This document shows positions 16,045 through 24,137 of a DNA stretch of 64,000 nucleotides, piece after piece. The notes beneath the pieces were generated by a model. That model had not been told where the DNA came from. It searched no databases and was given only the letters and a program-made list of their open reading frames with translations. Each line of letters starts with the position of its first letter. The stretch's first letter is position 1. Made by a program: the position numbers and the translations under genes. The stretch is from Oscillospiraceae bacterium (GTDB taxonomy: Bacteria > Bacillota > Clostridia > Oscillospirales > Ruminococcaceae): contig JAGAJN010000018.1 of the NCBI GenBank assembly GCA_017828975.1, positions 103,465 to 167,464 on the forward strand, in the 5' to 3' direction.

Positions 16045-17136
16045 ATGGAGAGTACAGGTTTTCTTAAAACGGTCAGCTTCGGCGGATTCGATAAAAAAGA
16101 CGTACTGAATTATGTCGATGAGCTGAACACCAAAATTTACACTCTCGAATCAGAGCTTGAAGAAAAGAAAGCAATGCTCGAGGGCGCCGGCTCTGCGAAC
16201 TTTGACGGAGCAGAAAAATACGAGGAGCTGCTTGCTGCAGATAAGGCAAAGATATCCGAGCTGCAGGCAAATAACGATACCCTCAAGCTCCAGCTGAAGA
16301 GCTCTGAGGACGAGATCGCATCTAAGAATAAGGAAATTGAAGCTCTCAAGGATAAGTGTGCCGACCTTGAGCGTCAGCTTGATGAGGCTAAGGCAAATGC
16401 AGGCAGCGGTTCCAACGATTCTGCTGCATTCGACATTTCCAACGTATTTATCGAGGCTCAGAAGTCTGCAAACGCTATCGTTGCACAGGCTAAGGAAAAT
16501 GCCAAGAAGATGGACGAGGACGCAAAGAAGCTTGCTAATCAGGTCGTTGACGAGGCTAACGTCAAGGCTGCAACAATCGTAAACACAGCTAACGACAACG
16601 CAAGAAAGGTTCTTGCCGATGCTCAGGATAAGTCCGCTGAAATGCGTGCTGCTTCCGACAGAGTTAAAGCTGAAGTTGCAGGAGAGCTGTCCACCATCGA
16701 AGAAAATGTTGCTAAGCTCAATGAAGTTCTCGAAATGTTCACAAGCGAGAGTCTGTCCAAGCTGAGCACTGCTAAGGAAGCTATTACAAGAACGACTTCC
16801 TCAATAAAAAACGGACTTAAACCGGCTGCCGATAGTATGAAGGCATCCGCTCCCGCCCCCAAGGCTCCGATCCCCGCTGCTCCCGCTCCCAAGCCCGCAC
16901 CGGCTCCCACTCCCGCACCCGCACCGGCTCCTGCCCCTGCGCCTGCTCCCGCTCCCAAGCCGGAACCTCCCAAGAAGCCCGCTGCAAAGGCAATGATGGG
17001 CTTCGACCTCAGCGAGCTTGAAAGCATGGCAAAGGCTATTGAAGCACAGACAACAGGTTCATCTCTGCCCGCTGACGAAGTGGACGATTACGATGGAACT
17101 GTGGATCCTTCTACACTCAAGCTTGACGATATGTAA
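16045..17136 (+). CDS. DivIVA-domain-like coiled-coil protein with Pro/Ala-rich segment
   Basis: The 363-residue protein begins with a DivIVA-like N-terminal motif (VSFGGFDKKDVLNYVDEL, residues 10-27), the part that binds curved membrane. Long coiled coils follow at about residues 30-125 and 130-260. A low-complexity Pro/Ala region (about 270-312, repeated PAPAP units) precedes a short C-terminal helix. DivIVA proteins organise poles, septa or cell-wall synthesis. The paralogue type cannot be set, since DivIVA, GpsB-like and Clostridial variants share the N-terminus. The Pro/Ala stretch is probably an extended linker. It is monocistronic with its own promoter and strong terminator. Confidence 0.8.
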   Translation: MESTGFLKTVSFGGFDKKDVLNYVDELNTKIYTLESELEEKKAMLEGAGSANFDGAEKYEELLAADKAKISELQANNDTLKLQLKSSEDEIASKNKEIEALKDKCADLERQLDEAKANAGSGSNDSAAFDISNVFIEAQKSANAIVAQAKENAKKMDEDAKKLANQVVDEANVKAATIVNTANDNARKVLADAQDKSAEMRAASDRVKAEVAGELSTIEENVAKLNEVLEMFTSESLSKLSTAKEAITRTTSSIKNGLKPAADSMKASAPAPKAPIPAAPAPKPAPAPTPAPAPAPAPAPAPAPKPEPPKKPAAKAMMGFDLSELESMAKAIEAQTTGSSLPADEVDDYDGTVDPSTLKLDDM

Positions 17137-17148
17137 ATAAAACCAATG

Positions 17149-17210
17149 CGGCTGTGATATTCTTTCGGTATGGAGATAGCTTCACTCCGGAATATCACAG
17201 CCGTTTTTGT
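17149..17210 (+). terminator. Intrinsic terminator after DivIVA-like gene
   Basis: CGGCTGTGATATTC starting at 17149 pairs perfectly with GAATATCACAGCCG ending at 17203, with a loop of about 27 bases and a T-rich tail. Confidence 0.85.
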
Positions 17211-17289
17211 TAAAATTGTATGTTTTTTCTTGCAAAAATTAAAGAAAAGTATCCGATTATAACAATTATCCCCATATTTTAAAATTTAC

Positions 17290-17318
17290 TTGACAAATGC
17301 GTTACAAACTGTTATAAT
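17290..17318 (+). promoter_or_regulatory. Promoter for sigma factor gene
   Basis: TTGACA (17290-17295) and TATAAT (17313-17318), 17-base spacer, about 30 bases before the ATG at 17349. Confidence 0.85.
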
Positions 17319-17348
17319 AATCGTATAAAGATTATCAGAGGTTCCATA

Positions 17349-17930
17349 ATGGCAAATGTCTGCGATTACAGTGAAACAGCACTCTCCCAAATGTCCGACG
17401 AGGAGCTGGCTGAGCTTTGCAGGTCGGATAACACCGCTTTCCCCTATCTGGCAGCAAGATTTACAAGGCTCGTCCTGACAAAGGCGTATAGCTTCGCTTT
17501 GAAGTACCCTGTGGATTCGGACGATATGCTGCAGGAGGGTATGCTTGCCCTTTTAAAGGCAGCGGAAACATACGACAGGTCAAAGGGTGCAAGCTTCGCA
17601 ACATACGCAGATGTGTGCATATCAAATAAAATGAGGAATACCGCTGCAAAGCGTATCCCCGAAACCGATGAGATCAATGATGAAGAGGATTACGGGCAGC
17701 CTAATCCAACTCCCGAAGATATTCTGATCGAACGGGAGAAAATGAAGGAGTTGTTTGATACTATCTCCTCGGTGCTGTCACAGAAGGAATGGGAAATTTT
17801 CCGTATGTTCCTTGACGGCTGCTCCTATTCGGAGATAGCTTCACAGATGAAGATCACAGAAAAGTCAGTGGATAACGCCCTGATGCGCACCAGACGCAAG
17901 CTCAAGGCGGCACTCACAAGGCTGTTCTGA
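17349..17930 (+). CDS. Sigma-70 family RNA polymerase sigma factor, SigH-like
   Basis: The 193-residue protein has a region 2 core (DSDDMLQEGMLALLKAAETYD near residues 57-77; the DMLQEGMLAL part is the -10 recognition helix region) and GASFATYADVCISNKM. A region 4 helix-turn-helix follows (CSYSEIASQMKITEKSVDNAL near residues 160-180, key residues YSEIA and VDNAL). Size and motifs resemble SigH-type factors rather than ECF factors, because region 2 carries the DYxQEG-like motif typical of SigH. In spore-formers SigH drives early sporulation genes, so a link to the spoIIA operon at 30 kb is plausible but not shown. A degenerate tRNA-like element follows after 11 bases. Confidence 0.8.
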   Translation: MANVCDYSETALSQMSDEELAELCRSDNTAFPYLAARFTRLVLTKAYSFALKYPVDSDDMLQEGMLALLKAAETYDRSKGASFATYADVCISNKMRNTAAKRIPETDEINDEEDYGQPNPTPEDILIEREKMKELFDTISSVLSQKEWEIFRMFLDGCSYSEIASQMKITEKSVDNALMRTRRKLKAALTRLF

Positions 17931-17941
17931 ATCTATATTAT

Positions 17942-18014
17942 GGCCAAGTAGCTTAATTAAAGAGCGTTGTTTTTTCATAGCAAAGGTGTCGGTGTGAGTC
18001 CGTCCTCAGGTCCA
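17942..18014 (+). pseudogene. Degenerate tRNA-like element, Glu(TTC)-type anticodon
   Basis: The segment reads like a decayed tRNA. A D-arm GCTT...GAGC is followed by a 5-bp anticodon stem TTGTT/AGCAA with a 7-base loop TTTTCAT (anticodon TTC). A T-arm-like stretch GTCGG...CCGTC follows, and the 3' end is CAGGTCCA. The acceptor stem pairs at only about four of seven positions, the D-loop lacks GG, and the T-loop lacks the usual TTCGA. It is therefore unlikely to be an active elongator tRNA. It lies between the sigma gene and a zinc-ribbon gene. Confidence 0.45.
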
Positions 18015-18042
18015 AATTTTATTTTTAAGCGAGGGAATTCAA

Positions 18043-18318
18043 ATGTTTGAAGACAAGACATTAGTATGTAAGGAATGCGGAAATGAGTTCGTTTTCACAG
18101 CCGGCGAGCAGGAGTTTTATGCTGAAAAGGGCTTCCAGAACGAACCTCAGAGATGCAAGTCCTGCCGTGACGCAAGAAAGAACGGCGCAAAGGGCGAAAG
18201 AGAAATGTTCGAGGCTACCTGCGCTTCCTGCGGCGGTGTTGCTAAGGTTCCTTTCAGACCCAGAGAAGATCGTCCCGTATATTGCAGCGATTGCTTTGCA
18301 AAGATGAAGCAGGAATAA
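18043..18318 (+). CDS. Small zinc-ribbon protein
   Basis: This 91-residue protein has four CxxC pairs, CKEC, CKSC, CASC and CSDC, arranged as two zinc-ribbon units of about 40 residues joined by a basic stretch. The family is common in Firmicutes as a probable zinc-binding protein. The mixed basic surface suggests nucleic-acid or protein binding, but no function is assigned. A GAGGG ribosome site precedes the ATG and a strong terminator follows. Confidence 0.8.
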   Translation: MFEDKTLVCKECGNEFVFTAGEQEFYAEKGFQNEPQRCKSCRDARKNGAKGEREMFEATCASCGGVAKVPFRPREDRPVYCSDCFAKMKQE

Positions 18319-18389
18319 TTTCCGCTTGTCATATTTCGGGGTAATTCGGTAAACTCAACGGTTTACTGTAACTATGATTTTCAAAAATT

Positions 18390-18420
18390 ACGGACAGTCG
18401 TTTTGGCTGTCCGTTTTTTT
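18390..18420 (+). terminator. Intrinsic terminator after zinc-ribbon gene
   Basis: ACGGACAG pairs with CTGTCCGT around a short loop (18390-18414), followed by TTTTTTT. Confidence 0.85.
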
Positions 18421-18426
18421 GCGCAA

Positions 18427-18462
18427 AAAAGCCACCGCCGTGATTGGACACAGCGGTGGTTT
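18427..18462 (-). terminator. Intrinsic terminator for TraX-like gene
   Basis: CCACCGC (18433-18439) and GCGGTGG (18453-18459) pair. Read on the minus strand the stem is followed by CTTTTTTG. Confidence 0.8.
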
Positions 18463-18463
18463 T

Positions 18464-19201
18464 TCACATATACATTTGAATAAGTCCCAAAATCAGCAGA
18501 TGAACGGGATAGAAAGCATAGTAAGAATACTGTAACACCTTGTTGTGAGGCCCCTGCTTTCCGTGATACAGCCAGATGGGTATCAGCGCCAGCATTGCAA
18601 AGCCCTGACGAGCAAAGTAAAACGTTTCCCCGAAAAGCCGAAGCTCATAGGCAAAACCGTCCAGCAGTTCAAAATTGATGTACGCAAGGCAGAAAAACTG
18701 TCCGAGAAAGCACCACCATTTCCGCTGACGGAAAAAGTAGAACACCATAACCATCAGTATCCCGCTGCCGTAATAGTCCACAAAGGTGACGAAACCGAGG
18801 ATATATCCAAGCAGAACCGTCCCGATGCCGACCAATATCTGCCGCCACAGCTTCCCCTTCGCCTTTTCGTTCAAATGTATCAGCCAGATGGAAATGAGAA
18901 AGCTCCACAAAACATTCTGATGCAGCGGATAGAACACGGTGCTGCCCATTGCCAGATTAAACGGTATCTCGGACAAAACCGCAAACAGCGTAAGCCGTCC
19001 CACGTACCTTTTCAGATTTTTCGTGTGAAAATAGCCCTCCACCAGCAGAAACGCATATATCGGAAATGTCAGCCGCCCTATACAGGTCAGCCAGTCGTTC
19101 CCCGAAAGAATCGTCCCCCACAGATGGTCGCAGAGCATAAACGCCATTGCCATTATGTGCAGCGACGCCGATGTTGTTTCTATTTTAATCTTGTTTTTCA
19201 C
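18464..19201 (-). CDS. TraX-like integral membrane protein
   Basis: The protein (about 245 residues) has roughly eight membrane helices and the TraX-family pattern: MLCDHLWGT early, RLTFPIYAFLLVEGYFHT (key residues RLTFPIYAF and EGY) and RLxLFAVLSEIPFNL. TraX was first known as a pilin acetylase in F plasmids, but chromosomal Firmicute members are of unclear function, probably acyl transfer to a surface molecule. I prefer a GTG start at 19201, which overlaps the upstream TAG and has GGAGG ten bases before it. A longer ATG-started form would overlap the lipoprotein gene by about 30 bases. Confidence 0.75.
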   Translation of the reverse strand: MKNKIKIETTSASLHIMAMAFMLCDHLWGTILSGNDWLTCIGRLTFPIYAFLLVEGYFHTKNLKRYVGRLTLFAVLSEIPFNLAMGSTVFYPLHQNVLWSFLISIWLIHLNEKAKGKLWRQILVGIGTVLLGYILGFVTFVDYYGSGILMVMVFYFFRQRKWWCFLGQFFCLAYINFELLDGFAYELRLFGETFYFARQGFAMLALIPIWLYHGKQGPHNKVLQYSYYAFYPVHLLILGLIQMYM

Positions 19202-20046
19202 TATCCGACTTCCTCCCAAAGCCTTCCGCAAACTGCCTTGTCGATTTGCAGCAGAAACATCTCCCCGCCCGAATACATCGAAACATATCCGTCGGGATAA
19301 ACGCTGACTGCAATATCAAATGCTTCATCATCAAGACGGAAAACCAACGTCCTGCTCTTACGGCTGCGGAATTTCTCTGCGGTTTCAACGTCCGCCTTGA
19401 CGAAATCTCCGTCATACACCGCCGACAGAAAATCGGTCATATCCGCAGAAATTTTCTCGTCACGACAACCGTCTTCGTCGAAAGTCCGAAGATAAGCCTC
19501 GGTATATCCGCCGATATGCAGGCGTTCGGAGAAAAGCTCGCTTCCCTTTCCAAGGGTGATGCCGTTTAGCTTGTCAAATACCATCATTCCGTAAGTCGTT
19601 TCGTCCAAAGCGGGGATATATTTTTCATAGCAAAGGCAGACACGGAAATCCCTGTCATAGCCCTTCACGGCATACAGCACAGCAGAAGTATTCTCGGACA
19701 CCTGAGCCAGCTTTTCGCTGTCCTCCGACCAGCAATACTCATTGTTAAAAATGTCTGCAAGCTTATCTTCGGAAACAGCGGAAATTTTTGCTTGGACAGC
19801 CGACTTGTCCTCCGAAGCATAATTATACGATGAAGTGTAGATACTGCCGTTATAATACAAATAATCAAATATTCTCAACCCGTCTACGCAGACCTGCCCT
19901 ATCTCTTTTTCAGAAACGGCAGGATAAAACACGCCCCCGCTTTCCGTCGAAACAGAAGCCGAGGGAACCTGTCCAACATCGGCTTCGTTGTTTGAACAGC
20001 CCGCCAAAAGGCAGCAGACAGCAAGCAGGAGCAGCGCTTTTTTCAT
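19201..20046 (-). CDS. Lipoprotein of unknown function
   Basis: The 281-residue protein starts at an ATG at 20046 with a lipoprotein signal (MKKALLLLAVCCLLAGC, cysteine 17). The mature part is acidic and mixed alpha-beta, with a Ser/Thr/Glu-rich linker first. I recognise no domain. An upstream in-frame extension is rejected because the signal peptide must be N-terminal. The end overlaps the TraX-like start by one base, so the two are likely co-translated. It lies just downstream of birA on the same strand. Confidence 0.8.
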   Translation of the reverse strand: MKKALLLLAVCCLLAGCSNNEADVGQVPSASVSTESGGVFYPAVSEKEIGQVCVDGLRIFDYLYYNGSIYTSSYNYASEDKSAVQAKISAVSEDKLADIFNNEYCWSEDSEKLAQVSENTSAVLYAVKGYDRDFRVCLCYEKYIPALDETTYGMMVFDKLNGITLGKGSELFSERLHIGGYTEAYLRTFDEDGCRDEKISADMTDFLSAVYDGDFVKADVETAEKFRSRKSRTLVFRLDDEAFDIAVSVYPDGYVSMYSGGEMFLLQIDKAVCGRLWEEVG

Positions 20047-20065
20047 TGTAAATTCTCCCAAAAAA

Positions 20066-21034
20066 TCAATCAGCCAACCTGACCTCGCCCGAATTGAGCT
20101 GCTTCTCCTCGCCGCTTTCGGTGGTGATAAGCAGCCGTCCGAATTCGTCGATGCCTGTGCACTGAGCATACTCGGTGACATCGTTCTTCGTAACGGAGAT
20201 TCGGTGTCCGATAAGGTTGGAACGGTTTCTGTACTCGTCGATAAAGCCCTTGTCGGTTATCTGCTCAAGACGCACTTCAAGACAGTTAAGTATCTCGGCA
20301 ATAAGCTGGCTTCTCGAGAATATCTTGCCCGTTTCCATGTAAATAGATGTAGCGATATTTTCCAGCTCCTTGGGGAACGAATCGTTGCTGACATTCAGCC
20401 CGATGCCGATGATAGCGTAATCCAGACCGCCGTTTTCAACATCAATGGCAGCTTCTGTCAGAATACCGCAGAGCTTTTTGCCGTTTACATAAATATCGTT
20501 TACCCACTTTATCTGCGTTTTCAGTCCCGTGACCTTTTCAACAGCTTCTGCAACAGCCACCGCTGCGCAGGAGGTTATCATCAGCGAATACTCCACCGAC
20601 AGCTTTGGTCGGAGGATAATGCTGAAATATGCGCCCGCACTTCCGGGTGAATAATAGGAACGGTTCATACGTCCCCTGCCCGAAGTCTGCTGCTCTGCGA
20701 TGATGATGGAACCATGTTCGCCGCCCAGCTGTGCAAGACTCTTGGCAAATGAGTTTGTGGAATCGATAGTCTTGAAAATATCACAGTGCTTACCAAGTGT
20801 TTTGGTGGTAAGCCTGCTGCGTATACCGGGCTCGGTCAGAGCATCACTTTCATCGGTCAGACAATAGCCCCTGTTGGTCACCGCATAAATGGTGTAACCT
20901 TCCTCACGCAGCGTTTTGATAGCTTTCCAGACTGCGCTTCTTGTCATACCGACAGATGCAGCAATTTCGCTCCCTGATACACTCTTACCTTTATTTTCCT
21001 CCAAAACTGCTAAAACGCGGTCCTTCAATGGCAT
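20066..21034 (-). CDS. birA: Bifunctional biotin operon repressor / biotin-protein ligase
   Basis: BirA makes biotinyl-AMP and attaches biotin to carboxylases, and the N-terminal domain represses biotin genes. The 322-residue protein has an N-terminal winged helix (SGSEIAASVGMTRSAVWKAI, about residues 19-38), the ligase ATP/biotin motif SGRGRMNRSYYSP near residue 119, KWVNDIYVNGKKLCGIL near residue 180, and a C-terminal SH3-like domain. Length fits the two-domain Firmicute form. A minus-strand promoter lies about 95 bases upstream. No biotin synthesis genes are present in this window. Confidence 0.93.
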   Translation of the reverse strand: MPLKDRVLAVLEENKGKSVSGSEIAASVGMTRSAVWKAIKTLREEGYTIYAVTNRGYCLTDESDALTEPGIRSRLTTKTLGKHCDIFKTIDSTNSFAKSLAQLGGEHGSIIIAEQQTSGRGRMNRSYYSPGSAGAYFSIILRPKLSVEYSLMITSCAAVAVAEAVEKVTGLKTQIKWVNDIYVNGKKLCGILTEAAIDVENGGLDYAIIGIGLNVSNDSFPKELENIATSIYMETGKIFSRSQLIAEILNCLEVRLEQITDKGFIDEYRNRSNLIGHRISVTKNDVTEYAQCTGIDEFGRLLITTESGEEKQLNSGEVRLAD

Positions 21035-21128
21035 AGTAAAACCTCCTTAAAACAACAAAAAAATCAAATACTACGTCTGCTCATTAAAGCCCCAAAGCAT
21101 ACAAATCCTATAAATGCCTATTTATATT

Positions 21129-21157
21129 ATTGTACCATATACGTCGAAATATGTCAA
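21129..21157 (-). promoter_or_regulatory. Promoter for birA
   Basis: On the minus strand TTGACA (21152-21157) and TACAAT (21129-21134), 17-base spacer. Confidence 0.75.
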
Positions 21158-21179
21158 GGAGTTTTGTGCAAACAAAATA

Positions 21180-21503
21180 AAATGTAAGGGTTGCGTAACA
21201 ATTGGGAAAAATTTCAAATACGCCTTAAATTTACCTTTTTTTCCTAAATTTAAAGAGTCAATGTGCAGAAAGCGTTACATTGACTTTTAACATAAATCAA
21301 ACTCAACAAAACGCAATTATACTCATTATTTAACTGTGAATATAATGAGTTCAGAAAAAACCAATACGGCAAAATTTCACTTTCAAATTAAATTCAACTT
21401 TCAACACTCAACACTTAAAAATCCACTTTCCACACTAAGCCTTCACCCCTCCTTCCGCATCGGCATAAAATAAAAAGACCAACCAAAGAAAGGAAAACTG
21501 CCG
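21180..21503. other. Intergenic region with two inverted repeats
   Basis: No gene is seen. Two 9-bp inverted repeats occur: AGTCAATGT/ACATTGACT (21256-21285) and ACTCATTAT/ATAATGAGT (21321-21350). Neither is followed by a T-run on either strand, so they are not obvious terminators. The rest is AT-rich, with repeated CACTTTC/AACAC-type words near 21380-21435. Control sites for the plus-strand ytaF gene are possible. Confidence 0.45.
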
Positions 21504-22112
21504 ATGATAAAGGTTCTGCTAATGTCTGCGGCGCTGTCGCTGGACTGTTTTGCGGCGGGAATAGGTCTGGCTTCGGACAAAATAAGGATACCTCCCCTGT
21601 CCGCCGCTATAATAAGCCTTGTGGGAACGGCATTTCTGGGCGGTTCGCTGCTTATCTCACAGCTTATCGAAGCGGTCATCAGCGCAGAATTCTGCCGCAA
21701 GCTTTCCTGCGGGCTGCTGCTTATTCTCGGGATATTCTGCCTGTTTCAGCAGCTGATAAAGCGTGTCCTGCGAAAATGCCGAAGCCGTGATTTCTGCCTG
21801 AAATGCAGCGGGATAAATCTCGTTATCAGCCTGTACCTTGATGAAACCGAAGCCGACTGCGACCGTTCAAAATCCATCAGCCCCCGTGAAGCCCTCACCC
21901 TGTCCGCCGCATTGTCCGCAGACTCCGTTCTCAGCGGCATAAGCGCAGGTCTGGCGAAGCTGCCGACTGTCCCCCTGCTTGCCTGCACATTTTTAAGCGG
22001 TGCGGCGTTCCTGTTTGCGGGAAGCATTATCGGGAACAGCCTTGCAGAAAGGTCGGAGATAAACATAGGCTGGCTAAGCGGGATAATACTTATTTTACTG
22101 GCGTTCATATGA
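21504..22112 (+). CDS. ytaF: YtaF-like sporulation membrane protein (MntP-related)
   Basis: The 202-residue protein has about six membrane helices in two repeated halves, each with a polar motif: LSLDCFAAGIGLA near residue 12 and LSADSVLSGISAGL near residue 138. This duplicated pattern is that of YtaF/MntP proteins, and the spacing with a hydrophilic central loop resembles YtaF. MntP exports manganese; YtaF is named for its link to sporulation, but transport activity is unproven. The ATG at 21504 follows AAAGGAAAAC. It converges on the GGDEF/EAL gene. Confidence 0.75.
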   Translation: MIKVLLMSAALSLDCFAAGIGLASDKIRIPPLSAAIISLVGTAFLGGSLLISQLIEAVISAEFCRKLSCGLLLILGIFCLFQQLIKRVLRKCRSRDFCLKCSGINLVISLYLDETEADCDRSKSISPREALTLSAALSADSVLSGISAGLAKLPTVPLLACTFLSGAAFLFAGSIIGNSLAERSEINIGWLSGIILILLAFI

Positions 22113-22115
22113 AAA

Positions 22116-22159
22116 AAGTGCCTTTCTGATGGGCGTATTCCCAATCGTGAAAGGCACTT
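22116..22159 (-). terminator. Intrinsic terminator for GGDEF/EAL gene
   Basis: AAGTGCCTTTC (22116-22126) pairs with GAAAGGCACTT (22149-22159). On the minus strand the stem is followed by a T-run, so it mainly serves the minus-strand gene and may also stop ytaF. Confidence 0.75.
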
Positions 22160-22165
22160 ACTCTT

Positions 22166-24103
22166 TCATTTATCAAGCTTATCATTGCGGTGTCCCAGAA
22201 AATACTCCTTGGCAACATCTCCGGGAACGGGACGTGCGAAAAGATAGCCCTGAATATACGTCGCTCCGATGCTGCGGACTATCTCCTCCTGCTCCTCGGT
22301 CTCAACGCCCTCAGTCAGTATCTTTACCCCCTGCTCCACAAAAGCCTCGGAGATAAGGCTCAGCACCATGTAAGCCTTGTCGGACTTTTCCGCAGCACGC
22401 ACAAGGGATTTGTCTATCTTCAGATATTCAAAGGGCAGCTCCAGCATATTGGACAGGTTGGAATAGCCTGTACCGAAGTCGTCCATATAGAACTTTATGC
22501 CGATAACGCCCAGTGTTTCCATTATCCGCTTGATGTGGTCGTACTTGTCGATGATAACGCTTTCTGTTATCTCGATACGCAGCTTTTCGGCGGGAATATC
22601 CCATTTGGTGACCTTTGCGACGACCTCATCAATGATAGTATCTCTGAGCATTTGATGGACAGAGAAATTCACCGAAATGCCGTCAAACTCCACCTTCTCC
22701 TGCTCCAGCTCGGCAATGAACGCGCAAGCCTTGTCCATAACTATCTCGCCCAGCCGCACTATCATTCCCATTTCCTCGGCGATAGGTATGAATTCGTCGG
22801 GATAGATGGGACCTATCTCCGTTTTGTTCAGACGGATAAGCGACTCTGCCGTGCGGAACTTGCCCGTTTCCGTTTCGTAGATAGGCTGGAAATACAGCTC
22901 AAAATTGTTCTCCTCGGAGGCTAGCTCCCGCTTTAAAATACGGGTGATCTCCTTCCTTCGGGTGATCCTGCCGTAGGTCTCGCTGTCACAGTAAAATATC
23001 CTGAAATCTCTGGAATCACGGGCAACCGAAACAGCATATTCCAGCAATTCAAGCAGCTGCTCCGTATCCTGCGCCTGATGCGGACAGTAGACCGCACCCA
23101 CGCTCAGCCTGCAAAAGATCTCGTTGTCATCGACCACCCATTTATCCTTGAAACGGTTTACAAGCTCAGCCAGATAGCTGTCTATCTCATATGTGGTCTT
23201 ATCGTCGAATATCACGGTAAATTCGTTTTCGGAATAACGGAAGCAGGTCACCCGCTCAAGGGCTTCCTCAATATATCCCGCAGTGATGGACACAAGCTTG
23301 TTGACAGTCTTTCTGCCCAGGGTGTCTGCCAGCTCCTGGAAATTGTCGATGGAGATAAGCACCGCCGAAAAAGCTTCCTTCTTCTGAAAGCATTTGTCGG
23401 CAACATCAAGAAAGCTCTGATGTCCGCTAAAGCCCGTGAGCGTGTCCATATCCACAATATCATTTTCCAGAAACAGGAACATCAGCAGCAGCGGTCCCAG
23501 CGCAGCCGTACCTGTCAGCAGGACATTTTTGTTAATGAACTGCACCAGCATTACCGCACCCGAAAGGAAGGGAAACAGCGTGATTATGGAGCGCACTCTG
23601 ACCGTAATATTCTGACGGTTTTTGAACATTATCGTTATTATAACAATTGCGTAATATATCATCAAAGCATATGTCAGACCGCTCAGCGGACCTCTGACGT
23701 AGCCGCTGGCTCCGAAGGTGAATATCCATCCCGTAACGGGCGAGGACAGAACTATCCCGCAGAAGGCTATATACGGCAAAAATATTGCAGCCTTGGCTAT
23801 ACCCACGGAGTTTTTGCCCTTAGACATAAAGTTGACGAAATATCTTACAAACATTACCATTGTAAGCAAAAGTGAGATGAAATACAGCATGGAAACGCCG
23901 TAATTCAGCCAGATGGGAATGTCCCCGTATCTTTCGATACATATGCAGGAGAAAATGTTAAGAAGCGACGAAAGAGAGATGCAGAATGCGCAGTTGATGA
24001 AGAAAATGTTTTCCTTGCTCCATTTGACCATGCTTGCAGCGGTGGATATACCGACAAGCAAGGACAGATACAGAGCTACCCCCTCCGCAACATAGTTGAA
24101 CAT
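22166..24103 (-). CDS. Membrane GGDEF-EAL protein; degenerate GGDEF, probable c-di-GMP phosphodiesterase
   Basis: The 645-residue protein has about seven N-terminal membrane helices (residues 5-215), a GGDEF-fold domain (about 220-375) and a C-terminal EAL domain (about 385-635). The GGDEF signature reads SENEF, so cyclase activity is probably lost, though such domains can bind GTP and regulate. The EAL domain keeps ESLIR for ExLxR, VNFS, EITES, DDFGTGYS, KIDKS and EGVET, the residues needed for metal binding and hydrolysis of c-di-GMP. It is therefore probably a membrane-sensing phosphodiesterase. It lies upstream of pgsA on the opposite-facing side of ytaF, with no obvious partner cyclase nearby. 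Confidence 0.88.
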   Translation of the reverse strand: MFNYVAEGVALYLSLLVGISTAASMVKWSKENIFFINCAFCISLSSLLNIFSCICIERYGDIPIWLNYGVSMLYFISLLLTMVMFVRYFVNFMSKGKNSVGIAKAAIFLPYIAFCGIVLSSPVTGWIFTFGASGYVRGPLSGLTYALMIYYAIVIITIMFKNRQNITVRVRSIITLFPFLSGAVMLVQFINKNVLLTGTAALGPLLLMFLFLENDIVDMDTLTGFSGHQSFLDVADKCFQKKEAFSAVLISIDNFQELADTLGRKTVNKLVSITAGYIEEALERVTCFRYSENEFTVIFDDKTTYEIDSYLAELVNRFKDKWVVDDNEIFCRLSVGAVYCPHQAQDTEQLLELLEYAVSVARDSRDFRIFYCDSETYGRITRRKEITRILKRELASEENNFELYFQPIYETETGKFRTAESLIRLNKTEIGPIYPDEFIPIAEEMGMIVRLGEIVMDKACAFIAELEQEKVEFDGISVNFSVHQMLRDTIIDEVVAKVTKWDIPAEKLRIEITESVIIDKYDHIKRIMETLGVIGIKFYMDDFGTGYSNLSNMLELPFEYLKIDKSLVRAAEKSDKAYMVLSLISEAFVEQGVKILTEGVETEEQEEIVRSIGATYIQGYLFARPVPGDVAKEYFLGHRNDKLDK

Positions 24104-24137
24104 TTCCCTTCATCTCCTTATCATATTTTCCGAAAGC

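Noticed and set aside
16850-16975. CRISPR-like or VNTR array in the Pro/Ala codon repeats
   Set aside because: The repeats are in-frame codons of a linker, without spacers.
16623-17027. Gly/Ala-rich minus-strand ORF opposite the DivIVA-like gene
   Set aside because: It is the mirror of the Pro/Ala repeat and has no gene signals.
23078-23875. 265-codon plus-strand frame within the GGDEF/EAL gene
   Set aside because: Its composition is low-complexity Arg/His/Gln and it lies wholly opposite recognised domains.
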